A stretch of DNA of 64,000 nucleotides from Alopecurus myosuroides (GCA_028641055.1 CM054058.1:84610020-84674019); one strand, 5' to 3'. Counted from the stretch's first letter, positions 8,968 through 20,377 are shown. Numbers and translations are program-made. The notes: generated by a model not told the origin, from the sequence alone.

Positions 8968-11900
8968 ATGGCATCGATGAAGTTTGATCTACCGTTGCTG
9001 GACTACAAGACGAGGTTTTCTCTGTGGCAAGTAAAGATGCGTGCGGTTCTGTCGCAAACATCGGATCTTGATGAGGCGCTGGATTCTTTCGGGAATAAGG
9101 AAGCCAAGGCTTGGACTGCCGAGGAGAAGCGCAAAGATCGTAAGGCTTTGTCGTTGATTCAGCTTCATCTGTCTAATGATATACTGCAAGAGGTGCTGTT
9201 GGAGAAATCCGCGGCTGAGTTGTGGGTCAAGTTGGAATCGATCTGCATGTCAAAAGATCTCACCAGCAAGATGCACGTAAAGATGAAGTTGTTCTCGCTC
9301 AAGATGCAAGATGGTGGTTCTGTCATGAGCCACTTGTCGATCTTTAAGGAGATCGTGTCCGACCTAGTGTCGATGGAGGTAAAATATGATGATGAAGATT
9401 TAGCTCTTCTGCTGCTATGTTCGCTGCCTAGTTCTTTTACAAACCTGCGTGATACCATACTGTTAAGCCGCGATGAACTAACTCTTGCGGAAGTTTGTGA
9501 GGCCCTGCAGACCAGGGAAAAGATGAAAGTTATGGTGCAGGCTAACACATCGTCCTCCAAAGGCGATGCATTGCAGGTACGAGGTAGACCTGAGCAGCGA
9601 GATAACAACTACAACAACAACAACAGAGATAAAAGCAGGGGCCGTTCAAAGTCCAAAGGACGAGACAAGTTCTGCAGGTACTGTAAGAAAACCAATCACA
9701 CCATTGATGATTGCTGGAAGGTACAGAACAAGGAGAAAAGGAACGGCACATACCAACCGAAAAATAATTCTGACGGTAATGGTAATGGTACTGGTAAGGC
9801 TGCTGTTGTTGCTGGTGATAATAGTTCGGATGGTGAATGCCTTGCTGTTTTTACTGCATGTGTTACCCGTGATGATGAGTGGATTCTTGATACTGCTTGT
9901 TCGTTTCATATTTGCTGTAACAAAGAATGGTTCAGTTCTTATGAAGCTGTGCAGACTGGAGATTTTGTGCGTGTGGGGAACGACAACAAATGTCACATTG
10001 TTGGCGTTGGATCTGTTCAGATCAAGACCCATGGAGGGATGACACGTACATTGACGGGAGTGAAACACATACCATCCATGGCGAGAAATTTGATCTCGCT
10101 GAGTACCCTTGATTGTGACGGGTACAAATATGCCGGAGGGGATAAACGCCTGAAGGTATCAAAAGGTTCTCTCATTGTTATGATTGGTGATATGAATTCT
10201 GCCAAGTTATATATTCTTAGAGGTAGCACTTTGTCTGGTACTGCTGCTATTATTACTAATGATGATGCAAGTACAACTAACCTCTGGCATAAGCGGCTTG
10301 GACACATGAGTGAACATGGTATGGCAGAATTGGTGAAGAGAGAACTGCTGAAGAACTGCAATATGAGTAAGTTGCCGTTCTGTGAACACTGCGTGTTTGG
10401 TAAGCATAAGAGAGTTAAGTTTAATGCTTCCGTTCATAGCACTAAAGGTACATTGGATTATGTACATGCTGATTTATGGGGGCCTTCACGTAAGCCCTCT
10501 TATGGTGGTGCTCGTTATATGCTTACTATCATTGATGATTACTCTAGAAGAGTTTGGCCCTATTTTATGAAAACTAAGGATGATACTTTTGCTGCTTTTA
10601 AAGAGTGGAAAGTTATGATTGAAAAGCAAACTGAGAGAAAGGTGAAGGTGCTTCGTACTGACAATGGTGGCGAATTTTGTTCGCATGCTTTTGATGATTA
10701 TTGTGTGCAGGAAGGCATTGTCAGGCACCACACCATCCCATACACACCTCAGCAGAATGGTGTAGCTGAGCGGATGAATAGGACGATCATCTCCAAAGCT
10801 CGCTGCATGTTGTCCAACGCCCGCATGAATAGGCGTTTTTGGGCTGAGGCTGCCAACACTGCCTGCTACTTGATCAACAGGTCACCATCCATCCCTCTTG
10901 ACAAGAAAACTCCTATTGAGGTATGGTCTGGTGAGTCAGCTGATTATTCACAACTGAAAGTTTTTGGTTGCACTGCCTATGCTCATGTTGATAATGGAAA
11001 ATTAGAGCCTAGAGCTATTAAGTGCTTATTTCTTGGTTATGGTTCTGGAGTAAAAGGATATAAGTTGTGGAACCCGGAAACCAAAAAGACTTTCTTTAGC
11101 AGGAGTGTTGTGTTTAATGAATCTGTCATGTATGAGGACAGTTTGTCAACTGATGTTATGCCTGATTCTTCTGATGAGGACGAACCACGAGTTCATTTGC
11201 AGGTGGAGCTAGACCACCTGGATGAGGAGGAAACTGAAATTGATGAGGAGGATATTGTGCCGCCCTCACCTCCTATTGTGCAGCAAGAAAATTTGTCTAT
11301 TGCAGAGCGCAGAGAGAAGAGGAATAAAGGACCTCGTACTCGTTTAATTGAGGAATGTGATGTTGTTTATTTTGCTCTAAGTTGTGCAGAACAGGTGGAG
11401 AATGATGCTGAACCTGCTACATATAATGAAGCTATTGCTTCGGTTGATCGTGACAAGTGGATTGGTGCAATGCACGAAGAGATGCAATCACTTGAGAAGA
11501 ATGGCACATGGGATATTGTGTGCTTGCCTAAACAAAAGAAGGCCGTCCGCTGTAAGTGGATATTCAAAAGAAAGGAGGGCTTATCTCCCAGTGAGCCTCC
11601 AAGGTTTAAGGCAAGGTTAGTAGCAAAAGGTTTCAGTCAGATTCCAGGAGTAGATTATAATGATGTGTTCTCACCTGTTGTCAAGCATAGTTCTATTCGT
11701 ACTTTCTTTAGTATTGTTGCTATGCATGATCTTGAGCTTGAGCAGTTAGATGTGAAGACTGCGTTTTTGCATGGAGAACTTGAGGAGGAAATATACATGG
11801 ACCAACCTGAAGGGTTCATAGTGCCTGGTAAAGAGGATTTCGTGTGCAAGCTAAAGAAGTCTCTTTACGGTTTGAAACAATCTCCTCGACAATGGTATAA

Positions 11901-12966
11901 AAGGTTTGATTCTTTTATGATGTCACATGGCTTTAAGAGGTCTGAATATGATAGCTGTGTGTACATTAAATTTGTTGATGAATCACCTATATACTTGCTG
12001 CTATATGTTGATGATATGTTAATTGCTGCCAAGAGCATGAAAGAAATCACTACATTGAAGAAACAGTTGAGTAGTGAGTTTGAGATGAAGGATCTTGGTC
12101 CTGCTAAGAAAATCCTAGGTATGGAAATTTCTAGAGACAGAAAATCTAGATTGTTATTTCTTAGTCAGGAGAATTACATCAAGAAAGTTCTTCATCGTTT
12201 TAATATGCATGATGCAAAGTCTGTTAGTACTCCAATTGCTTCACACTTCAAGTTGTCAGCATTGCAATGTCCTACTACTGACAAAGATATTGAGTATATG
12301 TCACGAGTTCCTTATGCTAGTGCTGTTGGTTCCTTAATGTATGCCATGGTGTGTTCTCGGCCTGATTTATCATATGCTATGAGTTTGGTCAGTCGATACA
12401 TGGCTAATCCTGGTAAAGAACATTGGAAAGTTGTTCAGTGGATTTTCAGGTACCTTCGCGGCACATCCAAAGCTTGCATGAAGTTTGGCAAGACTGGTGA
12501 GGGACTCGCAGGCTATGTGGATTCAGATTATGCTGCCGACTTGGATAAGAGGAGATCCCTCACAGGGTATGTGTTTACGATTAGTGGATGTGCCGTTAGC
12601 TGGAAGGCTACCTTGCAGGGTGTTGTTGCACAATCTACTACTGAGGCTGAGTATATGGCTATTGCTGAAGCATGCAAAGAGGCAGTTTGGTTGAAAGGTT
12701 TGTTTGCTGAGCTTTGTGGAGATGATACTTGCATTAACCTATTTTGCGACAGTCAGAGTGCAATTTACCTTACTAAGGATCAGATGTTCCATGAGAGAAC
12801 AAAGCACATTGATGTCAAGTACCATTATGTGCGTGATGTTGTTGCACAAGGTAAGCTGAAGGTATGCAAGATTAGTACTCATGATAATCCTGCTGATATG
12901 ATGACAAAGCTAGTTCCTATTTCTAAGTTTGAGCTTTGCTCGAGCTTAGTTGGTATCACTGCTTAG
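8968..12966 (+). CDS. Copia gag-pol polyprotein
   Basis: One open frame of 1332 codons. Order: gag (about 1-230, starting [11 protein letters not shown]); zinc knuckle [14 protein letters not shown] (about 235-248); aspartic protease around [12 protein letters not shown] (about 307), with DTA in place of the commoner D(S/T)G; gag-pre-integrase WHKRLGH (about 440); integrase core with HADLWG (about 500), RTDNGGEF (about 563) and GVAERMNRT (about 599), giving D, D and E; reverse transcriptase with [10 protein letters not shown] and LLLYVDDM (about 1012); RNase H with [24 protein letters not shown] and [11 protein letters not shown]. It encodes the particle and the enzymes for replication and integration of the element. 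The start at 8968 lies 24 bases after the primer-binding site and begins the gag homology. No stop or frameshift is present, unlike every other element here. Confidence 0.95.
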   Translation: MASMKFDLPLLDYKTRFSLWQVKMRAVLSQTSDLDEALDSFGNKEAKAWTAEEKRKDRKALSLIQLHLSNDILQEVLLEKSAAELWVKLESICMSKDLTSKMHVKMKLFSLKMQDGGSVMSHLSIFKEIVSDLVSMEVKYDDEDLALLLLCSLPSSFTNLRDTILLSRDELTLAEVCEALQTREKMKVMVQANTSSSKGDALQVRGRPEQRDNNYNNNNRDKSRGRSKSKGRDKFCRYCKKTNHTIDDCWKVQNKEKRNGTYQPKNNSDGNGNGTGKAAVVAGDNSSDGECLAVFTACVTRDDEWILDTACSFHICCNKEWFSSYEAVQTGDFVRVGNDNKCHIVGVGSVQIKTHGGMTRTLTGVKHIPSMARNLISLSTLDCDGYKYAGGDKRLKVSKGSLIVMIGDMNSAKLYILRGSTLSGTAAIITNDDASTTNLWHKRLGHMSEHGMAELVKRELLKNCNMSKLPFCEHCVFGKHKRVKFNASVHSTKGTLDYVHADLWGPSRKPSYGGARYMLTIIDDYSRRVWPYFMKTKDDTFAAFKEWKVMIEKQTERKVKVLRTDNGGEFCSHAFDDYCVQEGIVRHHTIPYTPQQNGVAERMNRTIISKARCMLSNARMNRRFWAEAANTACYLINRSPSIPLDKKTPIEVWSGESADYSQLKVFGCTAYAHVDNGKLEPRAIKCLFLGYGSGVKGYKLWNPETKKTFFSRSVVFNESVMYEDSLSTDVMPDSSDEDEPRVHLQVELDHLDEEETEIDEEDIVPPSPPIVQQENLSIAERREKRNKGPRTRLIEECDVVYFALSCAEQVENDAEPATYNEAIASVDRDKWIGAMHEEMQSLEKNGTWDIVCLPKQKKAVRCKWIFKRKEGLSPSEPPRFKARLVAKGFSQIPGVDYNDVFSPVVKHSSIRTFFSIVAMHDLELEQLDVKTAFLHGELEEEIYMDQPEGFIVPGKEDFVCKLKKSLYGLKQSPRQWYKRFDSFMMSHGFKRSEYDSCVYIKFVDESPIYLLLYVDDMLIAAKSMKEITTLKKQLSSEFEMKDLGPAKKILGMEISRDRKSRLLFLSQENYIKKVLHRFNMHDAKSVSTPIASHFKLSALQCPTTDKDIEYMSRVPYASAVGSLMYAMVCSRPDLSYAMSLVSRYMANPGKEHWKVVQWIFRYLRGTSKACMKFGKTGEGLAGYVDSDYAADLDKRRSLTGYVFTISGCAVSWKATLQGVVAQSTTEAEYMAIAEACKEAVWLKGLFAELCGDDTCINLFCDSQSAIYLTKDQMFHERTKHIDVKYHYVRDVVAQGKLKVCKISTHDNPADMMTKLVPISKFELCSSLVGITA

Positions 12967-13054
12967 CCCAAGAGGCTATTTGGCGCCGAAGGTGTTTTTT
13001 CTTTGTGTGTTTCAGGTGAAGGTTCTCATTTATGCTACAAGAGGGAATTTGTCT

Positions 13055-13064
13055 CAAGGTGGAG
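13055..13064 (+). promoter_or_regulatory. Polypurine tract of the Copia element
   Basis: CAAGGTGGAG ends directly before the 3' LTR and is the probable plus-strand primer; it is purine-rich but not perfect. Confidence 0.6.
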
Positions 13065-13437
13065 TGTTATTTTATGGTGATCCAAATTCATATGAAGATA
13101 AAGGAAAGTTCGGCCTTCGCTACGCGGAGGCCCGTCGCCGGAGGCTTAGGGCGGAGGTACGGTACGAGTCGATACCGAGTTGGAGTTGGATTCACAGTTA
13201 CCGACCTAGTTAGGTCAGGACCGCCTTTATATACCTCTTGTAAGCCGCCGCACGGGATAAGCCATACATTGTAAATCCCGGCGCGATTGTAACCTCACCC
13301 GAAATAGTGAAGTATTGCTGGCTGGCGCCCGTGGTTTTTTCTCTTCCTCCTTGGAAGGGTTTTCCACGTTAAAATCTTGTGTCCCCGTTGGTTCGATCTT
13401 GTTTAATTTCATCGTTGTTTTGCTATTGCGTGTAACA
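13065..13437 (+). repeat. 3' LTR of the Copia element
   Basis: 373 bp, TGTTATTT to GTGTAACA. It has a TATA box at 13226-13233 and carries the empty site GTAAGCCGCC for the insertion seen in the 5' LTR. Confidence 0.95.
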
Positions 13438-13442
13438 GCCTG

Positions 13443-14695
13443 GCCGCCATCCCATCAACGCAATGCAACATCACACATTGACCGTGTGCAGCCACAGGAA
13501 ACATGGAACATATAACGGAAACTACAAGCCTGGTATCTGGTCGTGAACTAGTATCGCTGTACTGTACAACACCACGGGCGTGCAGCAGCCGAGTTGAAGG
13601 ATTGTGCACAACGACGATCCAGGATAGCAATGCACCTCCTGAGAGCCACTTACCGATTAATACATCAGAGAATTCAGGCACGTCGCTATGGAATCAGAAG
13701 GACCAATTTACCAGATGACAGCATGGCATGTAATCCAGTGCAACAACAGGCTTGGCCGCCATTCCATCAAGACAATGCAACTCTGCACACATAGTGACCG
13801 TGTGCAGCAGCAGCAGCTGAAATGAACAATCGACAACGCACAAAAGCAAACAGCTAACAAGAAGAAACGGTGAGACTTCCAACAGAAAATCAGGTAAGCA
13901 ACTTGAGATCTGCTACAATACAAGGTAGCGTGTTTCAAGAAAGATCGGAATCGATTAGTATTGAGAAGAATTTCACTGCCACTGTTCACGCGGAACCTGA
14001 AGCCACATATTTTCAAGTGTCACTTCAGATTATAAGACAATAATCCTTCAGCAGTTTTAACGTAGTCTTGGCTTGTTCTTACAGTTGCGATACCAATCTT
14101 ACGATATTTAGAACCAACACACACACACACACACTATAAAAAAGTATCCTACTTCAAGTGGAAGCCCATCAATGTCCACATCATATATTTGCCTACGAGA
14201 TGAAGTAAATCCACTTTGAACTATCAAAACTGTATATCCTTAACGGCATATATAATCATGAAAATGGTACCTTCCATATACACCACTTCATCATCGGGGG
14301 GGGGGGGGGGGGGGGGGGGGGGGAATACGAAACTTTCCAAGCCATATTATATAAAGGAATTGAATGCAAGCATCGAAAAGCAAACAAAGATCCACATACA
14401 AAAAAGGTCAGGATTAACCAACAAGTTGCAACACAAGTAAAATTTTCACAAACAGAGAAATAAGCAGAAACCGACTAGATATCAAAGACAACAATGGTAC
14501 CAGAATACAATATCCAGGATTAAGTACTAGACTGATGAAACTGCATGGGCTACTTAAGTACGAGGACCCAAACATAAGATCCATAAATTCAGGTACATTA
14601 GTGCACTCAAGCACCATAAGCAACCGGTACAAGTTCATATAGGTTTCATCCGAAAGATAGCCAATTCTGAAGCTGCACTACACAAGCATGACTTT
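13443..14695. other. Duplicated 3' flank of F-box copy 2
   Basis: Holds the right half of flank module unit 1 (13443-13515), a second unit (about 13540-13835) and further sequence that matches 25500-26580 downstream of F-box copy 3 (for example the blocks around 13895-14060 and 14330-14660). An (AC)n run lies near 14107-14133. I see no separate gene; part may be 3' UTR of the F-box gene. Confidence 0.65.
14296..14323. repeat. Run of 28 guanines
   Basis: Uninterrupted poly(G) in the F-box 3' flank. The equivalent site beside copy 3 (near 26140) has only GAGAGGGGG, so the run expanded here or its length is a sequencing artefact. Confidence 0.8.
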
Positions 14696-15904
14696 TTAGG
14701 GCCCATCTGCCAATGACTCAGTGAAGGAGGGAACATATGTAATAAAAGGATTCTTCACGTGAACGCTAAGATATTCAAGTTCACAATCCCGTCCAAGTTC
14801 ACGTAGAATACGCCGCTTCCCGCAATCCATATCATATGAGATAAGTGTGTTCTCGGGCCCACAAACTATGAAAATCATATTTCGTTCCGGGTGGAATGAC
14901 ATAACATTGTAATCAGGGACCCCTGAATAAATTTTTCTGAACAGTTTCAAGTGGCTGACGGTGTACTCCAGGGTCCAATTTCCACCAGTGTAATCCCCAA
15001 GAACCCAGACAAATAAGGATAAGAGATCAGACTCATGACAGCTAATTTCACTATGTGTAAAATATAATTGTCCCTGCGATAGAAAGACATCATTGATAGG
15101 ACACTCATAAGAGTATGTTGGAAAAGGAGTACGAATGAACCGCAAAAGATTTCCATCGACGTCAAAGGTTACTACATAATCATCATAAGCAGCCAAATGC
15201 ATGATCCCATTAAAAAAAACACCATTGGAATGTGTAGGTATCGCAAATTGATCGAACTCATAAACCATTTGATGCCTCCAAACTCCAACTTTGGATGAGT
15301 AGGTTGCCACAGCTGCGATACGTCCACCGTAATCACTAAGCTCAGACTCATCTATACCCCATACTTCCTCATCAATGAACTCAAACACATGGAAGTGGGA
15401 GGAGACAGCGGGGTCAAACCCAAGGCGAGCGACATCCACCTTGCTGGACCAGTCACTGGCAGGCACGACTACCCATTTCTCGGTGGTGGGATTGCACACC
15501 ACATAGTCCATTGTCGTGGGCTCAGTGAGCTTCCAGCAGCGGCAGAGGAGGAGGCCATTAGAGCAGTCCAAGATGTGAAGGCTCTCGTATCTGGGCAGGA
15601 ACGATAGCGAGGGATCAATAAAATGGTAATCTTTCCCCGAGATGTTGGTGAAATAGCGAGCTGTCTTGGGGAAGCGTTCTGGGTTGTAGCCTTCATAGAA
15701 GAAGCCGGCGAGGGGCTGGGGTAATTTCTTGCGGTGGTCGGGGTGGGAGAAGAGGTCGCGCCAGCGCGTGGAGACGCACTCACAGCAGCAGGTGGACTTG
15801 TAGGGCACGCGCGAGATGATGTCGGTGAGGATGTCATCGGTGAGCTTGTCCACCGGGCTCCCCTTCAAGCGCTTCTTCTTCTTCTTCTTGGAGCTCGGCG
15901 CCAT
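14696..15904 (-). CDS. F-box protein, copy 2
   Basis: An intact 402-residue single-exon frame. The start (MAPSSKKKK) is followed by a lysine-rich stretch (residues 5-11) that could be a nuclear signal. The F-box lies at about 16-60 (KLTDDILTDIISRVPYKS, then CVSTRWRDLFSHP), the surface that binds SKP1 in SCF ubiquitin ligases. The remaining 340 residues (LHILDCSNGLLLCRCW, YVVCNPTTEKWVVVP, ARLGFDPAVSSHFHVFEF, SFHPERNMIFIV) are a typical plant F-box-associated domain expected to bind the substrate. The target is unknown. Length and sequence agree with copy 3. Grass F-box families of this kind expand by tandem duplication and many members are weakly expressed. The reading frame is undamaged although it is surrounded by transposons. 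Confidence 0.88.
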   Translation of the reverse strand: MAPSSKKKKKKRLKGSPVDKLTDDILTDIISRVPYKSTCCCECVSTRWRDLFSHPDHRKKLPQPLAGFFYEGYNPERFPKTARYFTNISGKDYHFIDPSLSFLPRYESLHILDCSNGLLLCRCWKLTEPTTMDYVVCNPTTEKWVVVPASDWSSKVDVARLGFDPAVSSHFHVFEFIDEEVWGIDESELSDYGGRIAAVATYSSKVGVWRHQMVYEFDQFAIPTHSNGVFFNGIMHLAAYDDYVVTFDVDGNLLRFIRTPFPTYSYECPINDVFLSQGQLYFTHSEISCHESDLLSLFVWVLGDYTGGNWTLEYTVSHLKLFRKIYSGVPDYNVMSFHPERNMIFIVCGPENTLISYDMDCGKRRILRELGRDCELEYLSVHVKNPFITYVPSFTESLADGP

Positions 15905-16188
15905 CGCCGTCCGTGGAGACGAGAACGTCGAGGAGTGACCAATCTGCGCACATCAGGGGAGGGACAGATTAGAGATCCATCCGGCGGTGAGGGGGGGAGT
16001 GATGGAGAGAGGATCTACCAGTTGCGTAGTGGGCGAACGGCGAAGCGGGGAGCGGCGGCTGCTATCTGCGGCAGCTCCAGCCGCCGGCGGAAGTGAACAG
16101 GACCGGACGGCGAATGGGCCGCCGTGTTTTCCTCTTTGCCGAATGGGCCGCGTGAGTCAAAAGTCAAAACGCACAACTCTTTTTTTTT
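15905..16188. other. 5' flank and presumed promoter of F-box copy 2
   Basis: GC-rich; the first 170 bases match the flank upstream of copy 3 (GAATCTGCGCACATCAGGGGA, GGATCTACCA). No clear TATA box was found. It ends at a poly(T) run that belongs to the retroposon-like unit X. Confidence 0.5.
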
Positions 16189-16198
16189 AGATAAAAGG

Positions 16199-18594
16199 AA
16201 TAGTGCAAAGAAGCATCCGCACTTTGCATGCAAACTTGACATGGGAAAGGCATATGATCACGTAGAGTGGTCTTATCCGAAGGCGATCATGCTTCGGATG
16301 GGATTCGATGAAAGGTGGTTAACTTAATTATGAAGCTAATCTCTTCGGTCTCCTTTCCAGTCTTGTTCAATGGAGAATCGTTTGATGAGTTGCAGCCAAC
16401 TAGGGGTCTCCGTCAAGGTGATCTGATGTCCCCGTATTTGTTTTTGCTCGCAGCAGAGGGCCTCTCAGGCCTATTGAAAAATTCTCGTCAGTCATCACAA
16501 CTTGAAGGAATCAAGGTGGCAACCGCAGCCCCTGCAGTGAATCACCTCCTTTTTGCAGATGACAGTCTGCTGTTTGTGAAAGCTAGTGAAGAGGGAGCAA
16601 GGGAAGTGAACAAAATCCTAGAAAAGTACTGTAATGCATCAGGCTAACGAGTGAATTTTGATAAGTCTTCAGTTTTCTTTAGCAAGGGATGCCCAGAAAA
16701 CAGGAAGCATGCAGTCAAGGATATTCTCAATGTCCCTAACGAGACTTTAAATGAGAAATATCTCGGGATGCCATCGGATGTGGGGAGATCAAGATTTGGA
16801 TCTTTCAAATACCTCAAGGATAGGATTTGGAAGCGCATACAGGGATGGCTAGAGCAAGCTTTGTCTACAGGAGGGAAGGAGGTATTAATCAAAGCAGTGG
16901 CTATGGCTATTCCTACCTTCTCGATGTCATGTTTGAAACTCCCACAGGGGTTGTGTGCGGCAATCAACTCGATGTCACGCAGTTTCTGGTGGGGAAACAA
17001 GGACAAGAAACGCAAAACTTGCTGGGTTGCGTGGGAGTCCATGTGTACACCGAAATCATCAGGTGGTCTGGGTTTCCGTGATGTGGAGCTTTTCAATATT
17101 GCGATGCTGGCTCGTCACGCGTGGAGGATTCTCCAAAATCCGGAAACTCTTAATGCTCGGATGCTGAAAGCAATATATTTCCCTAATACTGAATTTCTCG
17201 ATGCCATCCCTCGCAGGTGTGGAGAGCGATCTTTGAAGGGATGACGGCGATGAAACAAGGACTCATCCGCCGGATCGGGTCGGGCCAGGAGGCACACGCA
17301 TGGAATCAAAACTGGCTACCCCATGATTTTATGCTACGGCCGCTGGCATGCTTGGAGGACAACCCACCCATTAGGGTCGCCTCTTTCATTGACCACTCCT
17401 CGGCGAGTTGGAGATCAGACAAATTGGCACAATTCTTTTTGCCAATGGATATCGAAGCTATCAAATCCATACCACTGAGCACTAGACAGATGACGGACAG
17501 CTGGGCAAGGCATTATGAGAATAACGGGATTCTTACGGTCAGATCGGTGTACAGACTTCTAGCACATACGAAAAGTAGAAGGGAAGATTGGATGGATGAG
17601 CGCGCTGCTGCGTCAAACACAGCCATGAACGAGAAAGGTTGGATGAACCTATGGAAAATTAAAGTGCCATCAAAGATCCGACTATTCCTTTGGAGACTGG
17701 CACGACAATCGCTACCCACGGGGGATGTTCGTTCATCATCGGAAAATGGCGGAATCTGATGCCTGTACTATCTGTGGGGCGGAGAATTCGTGGAGACATG
17801 CGTTGATAGACTGTATAGTGGCCAGATGCATATGGGCACTAAGCGATGAAAGTATCGTGGAACACATGTGTTCGTCGGAGGAAGCATCAGCAAAGCTTTG
17901 GCTAATGACTATGATGGAAACTTTATCGCAAGAGGAGTTTGCATGCATGGGAACGACTATGTGGGCTATATGGTATGCGCGGAGAAAGATCATGTTCGAA
18001 GGGGAGTTCCAGAGCCCGATGGCAACATATAATTTCGTGCAGAATTTCTTGCGTGATCTTCCCAGGACCCCGGTTCGTGCTGCTGCAGAAGTGAGGACAA
18101 TTCGCAATCATCCTAAGTGGATTCCACCACTTCACGGGTGTGCAAAGCTAAACGTAGATGCAGCAATGGCGAAGAACGGACCAGGCGGGGTTGTGGCAAT
18201 CATTTGTAGAGATGCAACGGGTTGTTTCCTTGGGGCATCTTCAATTAGTCTGGAAGGGATTAATGACCCGACAGTTATGGAGGCTTTAGCGTGTAGAGAG
18301 GCTCTAGCATTGGCACAAGATTTAAATTTGCAACGAATTATGGTGGCGTCCGATTGCCTGACAGTGATACAGTCCATGTCACAACCGTTTGCCGGGAGAT
18401 ACATCACTATTATGGAGGAGATTAGACTCACACGTAGAGTTTTTAGTGAGGTTTTTTTTAAACACGAGAATCGAGCTTCGAATCCTGAAGCTCATAGGCT
18501 AGCTCAGTATGTAGTTTCCTTAGAGTTTGGCCGTCAGGCTTGGCTAATCCAGCCCCCTGGAGGTCTATGTATCCCGAATTTGGTTTCTATTTAA
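16199..18594 (+). pseudogene. LINE ORF2 fragment: reverse transcriptase, zf-RVT and RNase H
   Basis: In order: LDMGKAYDHVEWSY, RQGDLMSPYLF, VNHLLFADDSLLFVKA (catalytic FADD), EKYLGMPSDVG, the thumb block WWGNKDKKRK, the zinc-binding region MAESDACTICGAENSWRHAL, and an RNase H domain from KLNVDAAMAKNG to ALACREALALAQDLNLQRI and ASDCLTVIQSM. The frame is broken by a shift near 16320, an in-frame TAA at 16645-16647 where the related element has CAG, a shift near 17215 and one near 17735. The normal stop is at 18592-18594, 23 bases before the tail ends. It cannot make active protein. Confidence 0.85.
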
Positions 18595-18617
18595 TAGTGT
18601 GTTTTTTGCTAAAAAAA
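16199..18617 (+). mobile_element. 5'-truncated LINE with target-site duplication
   Basis: The direct repeat AGATAAAAGG flanks it (16189-16198 and 18618-18627), and the 3' end is a short A run (GCTAAAAAAAA). The element begins inside the reverse transcriptase, the usual 5' truncation of LINEs. It carries the rest of ORF2 to the RNase H. It is related to, but distinct from, the LINE at 21968-24785. Its target was the poly(T)/AGATAAAAGG junction of unit X, so it is younger than X. Confidence 0.88.
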
Positions 18618-20210
18618 AGATAAAAGGCAAACTTTATTGCTCGACTTTTACTTAACAAAGCCCCGAGGTTCATATATTAACACACTGATACACAACTAAC
18701 AAGCACTAGCCACCACAAGCAAAGCTTGAGAAGCCTAAGCTAGAATCCGACTAAGCTAACAAGAACACCAAGGCACCAACGGCCAAGAGAGGGACACCGC
18801 CGGAGAGCGCCGTCTTCAAAACCTGAGCACTTAGATCCGCAAACCGCCGTCCTCGCCACCTGAAGGGACCCCATGTCCCTCGTCCAGGATCGAAAGGCGC
18901 TCCACACCGTCGAGGGGCGAGGAAAGTTCACCCGAGAACATTGGCGGAAGCAGGGACCAAGGTAGCCGGAGCAGAAGAGAGCAGATCTTCGGGAGCTCCA
19001 CCGAACGACCAACACCGCCAAAGTCTTGATAGTGACATCGGATCCAAGCAACCAGACGAGGTTGCAATGAAGAAGAAGCGGCGAGAGATGGCGCCCACAC
19101 CACCGTGGTTAGACATGACCACCAGGTCTTGAACCCCGCCACCCAAAAGTGGCACTGTTGCCGAAGAGGGGAACCCATTCCCCTCTCGCCCAGGCTCAAG
19201 GGTGCCGACCCCTGGCGAACATCGACAACGGAGCAGCAAAGAATCAACTTGGACACCTGCAGAGAACACGAAGAGGGGTCGACGCCGAACAAGCATCCGC
19301 CACAGCACCTTCCTCGCGCACTGCTCAACGCTCCCACGATGCCGGAATGATAAGAGCCGCCCCGCACCTCCACACCAAAGCTACCACTCACCCAGGACCA
19401 ACACCTCCCCTACATCTCCAAGGAGAGCATGACGCACGCAGCGCCGCCGTCGTCCAATCCAGCGCGGATTTTGAGCTTTCGCTCGGAAGGGGGTCTGGGG
19501 TGGGAGGGAGAGGCCACAACTGCGACCAAAGGGAGGAAAGCGGCGCCCTTCGGCGTCGCCGTCGCTGCGGCCGGACCGGTCGGCCATAGGTTTCCCCCGG
19601 CCCCTCACCTACACCACCAGCACCACGTACACTCGAGCAACAACGACCATGGCCTCCGTGCTGCACAAGGACGGGAGGAGAGGGCTAAAACGTAGGGGGA
19701 AGCAGGCTAACCCGTCAGATCTGGAGCCGGAGAGGAGGTGGAGCAGGCACCACGACCACCGCCCTCCGGCGCCTCATCGCCCCCACGACCAAGCACGCCG
19801 GGTATCAGCGCGTGTGACCCGGCGCCTGCCGCCAAGACGCCGACGCCTCACCAGCTAGGGCCGCCGCCCCGGAGACCGAAGCCCACCGCAAGAGAGCATG
19901 GAACGGCGAGATCGTCACCGTCACGGGGGACTACGCAGGCTTGCCCAGCGGCCTCCTCGGGTGGCGACGAGGGAGGAGAGGGGAGCGAGGAGGGACGGTG
20001 GCGCGTGGAACCCTAGCCGCCACCCGAGTCGCCCTGGCGGACGACGCGGGGGCCAAACCTCCTGTCCTTGTGCAGCACGGAGGCCATGGTCGCTGTTGCT
20101 CGAGTGGACGTGGTGCTGGTGGTGTAGGTGAGGGGCCGCGGGAAACCTCTAGCCGGCCGGTCCGGCCGCAGCGACGGCGACGCCCAAGGGCGCCGCTTTT
20201 GACAACCCGA
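18618..20210 (-). mobile_element. Unit X: GC-rich retroposon-like sequence, antisense
   Basis: The pre-insertion sequence, with the LINE removed, reads poly(T) (16181-16188) followed by AGATAAAAGGCAAACTTTATT, that is, an antisense poly(A) tail followed by about 1.6 kb of GC-rich sequence. This suggests a non-LTR element on the minus strand whose 3' end lies at 16181. Open frames occur on both strands with no recognisable domain. Its 5' end near 20.2 kb is not defined and no target duplication was matched. It contains the inverted repeat described separately. Assignment to a family is not possible from sequence alone. Confidence 0.45.
19540..20196. repeat. Large inverted repeat, arms of about 140 bp
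   Basis: The left arm (19540-19680, starting GCGGCGCCCTTCGGCGTCGC) and right arm (20058-20196, ending GACGCCCAAGGGCGCCGC) are reverse complements over their length, with roughly a dozen differences by eye. The spacer is 377 bp. A transcript across it would fold into a long hairpin. Confidence 0.85.
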
Positions 20211-20377
20211 GAAAGGAGGTCAGGAGGCTACCTCGAAGGCTGGCCACACGTGTCGCGTCTGACAACATTGGTATTTGTCCAATACACTAAGGCTTGTCCG
20301 AATGCATCGTTTCTTAGCACGTTACCATAGGCGCATTAATAATTTAAGAGACTACTAGTCCAATGCATTGTTTCTTA
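20211..20377. other. Short intervening sequence with a repeated word
   Basis: Two similar words, GAATGCATCGTTTCTTAG (20300-20317) and CAATGCATTGTTTCTTAG (20361-20378), lie 60 bases apart; the second abuts the Harbinger-like end. No gene. Confidence 0.4.

Larger units (their letters stand above)
8063..13437 (+). mobile_element. Complete Copia LTR retrotransposon, apparently very young
   Basis: The element is bounded by a 5-bp duplication GCCTG (8058-8062 and 13438-13442). Its LTRs run TGTTATTT...GTGTAACA. The 3' LTR is 373 bp; the 5' LTR is 867 bp because of a later 484-bp insertion plus its 10-bp duplication, and without these it is also 373 bp. By eye the two LTRs are identical. It has a methionine-initiator-tRNA primer-binding site, one uninterrupted gag-pol frame of 1332 codons and a purine-rich stretch before the 3' LTR. 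All parts for transposition are present except that the 5' LTR promoter is disrupted. The domain order integrase before reverse transcriptase is that of Copia; a Tork/Tnt1-like lineage is my guess from the protein. Confidence 0.95.

Noticed and set aside
9542..12734. Antisense and frame-shifted ORFs inside the Copia gag-pol
   Set aside because: Shadows of one long conserved polyprotein frame.
18740..20330. Many 60-190 codon frames in the GC-rich unit X
   Set aside because: Six-frame openness from high GC; no domain, no consistent codon pattern, and the inverted repeat explains paired frames.
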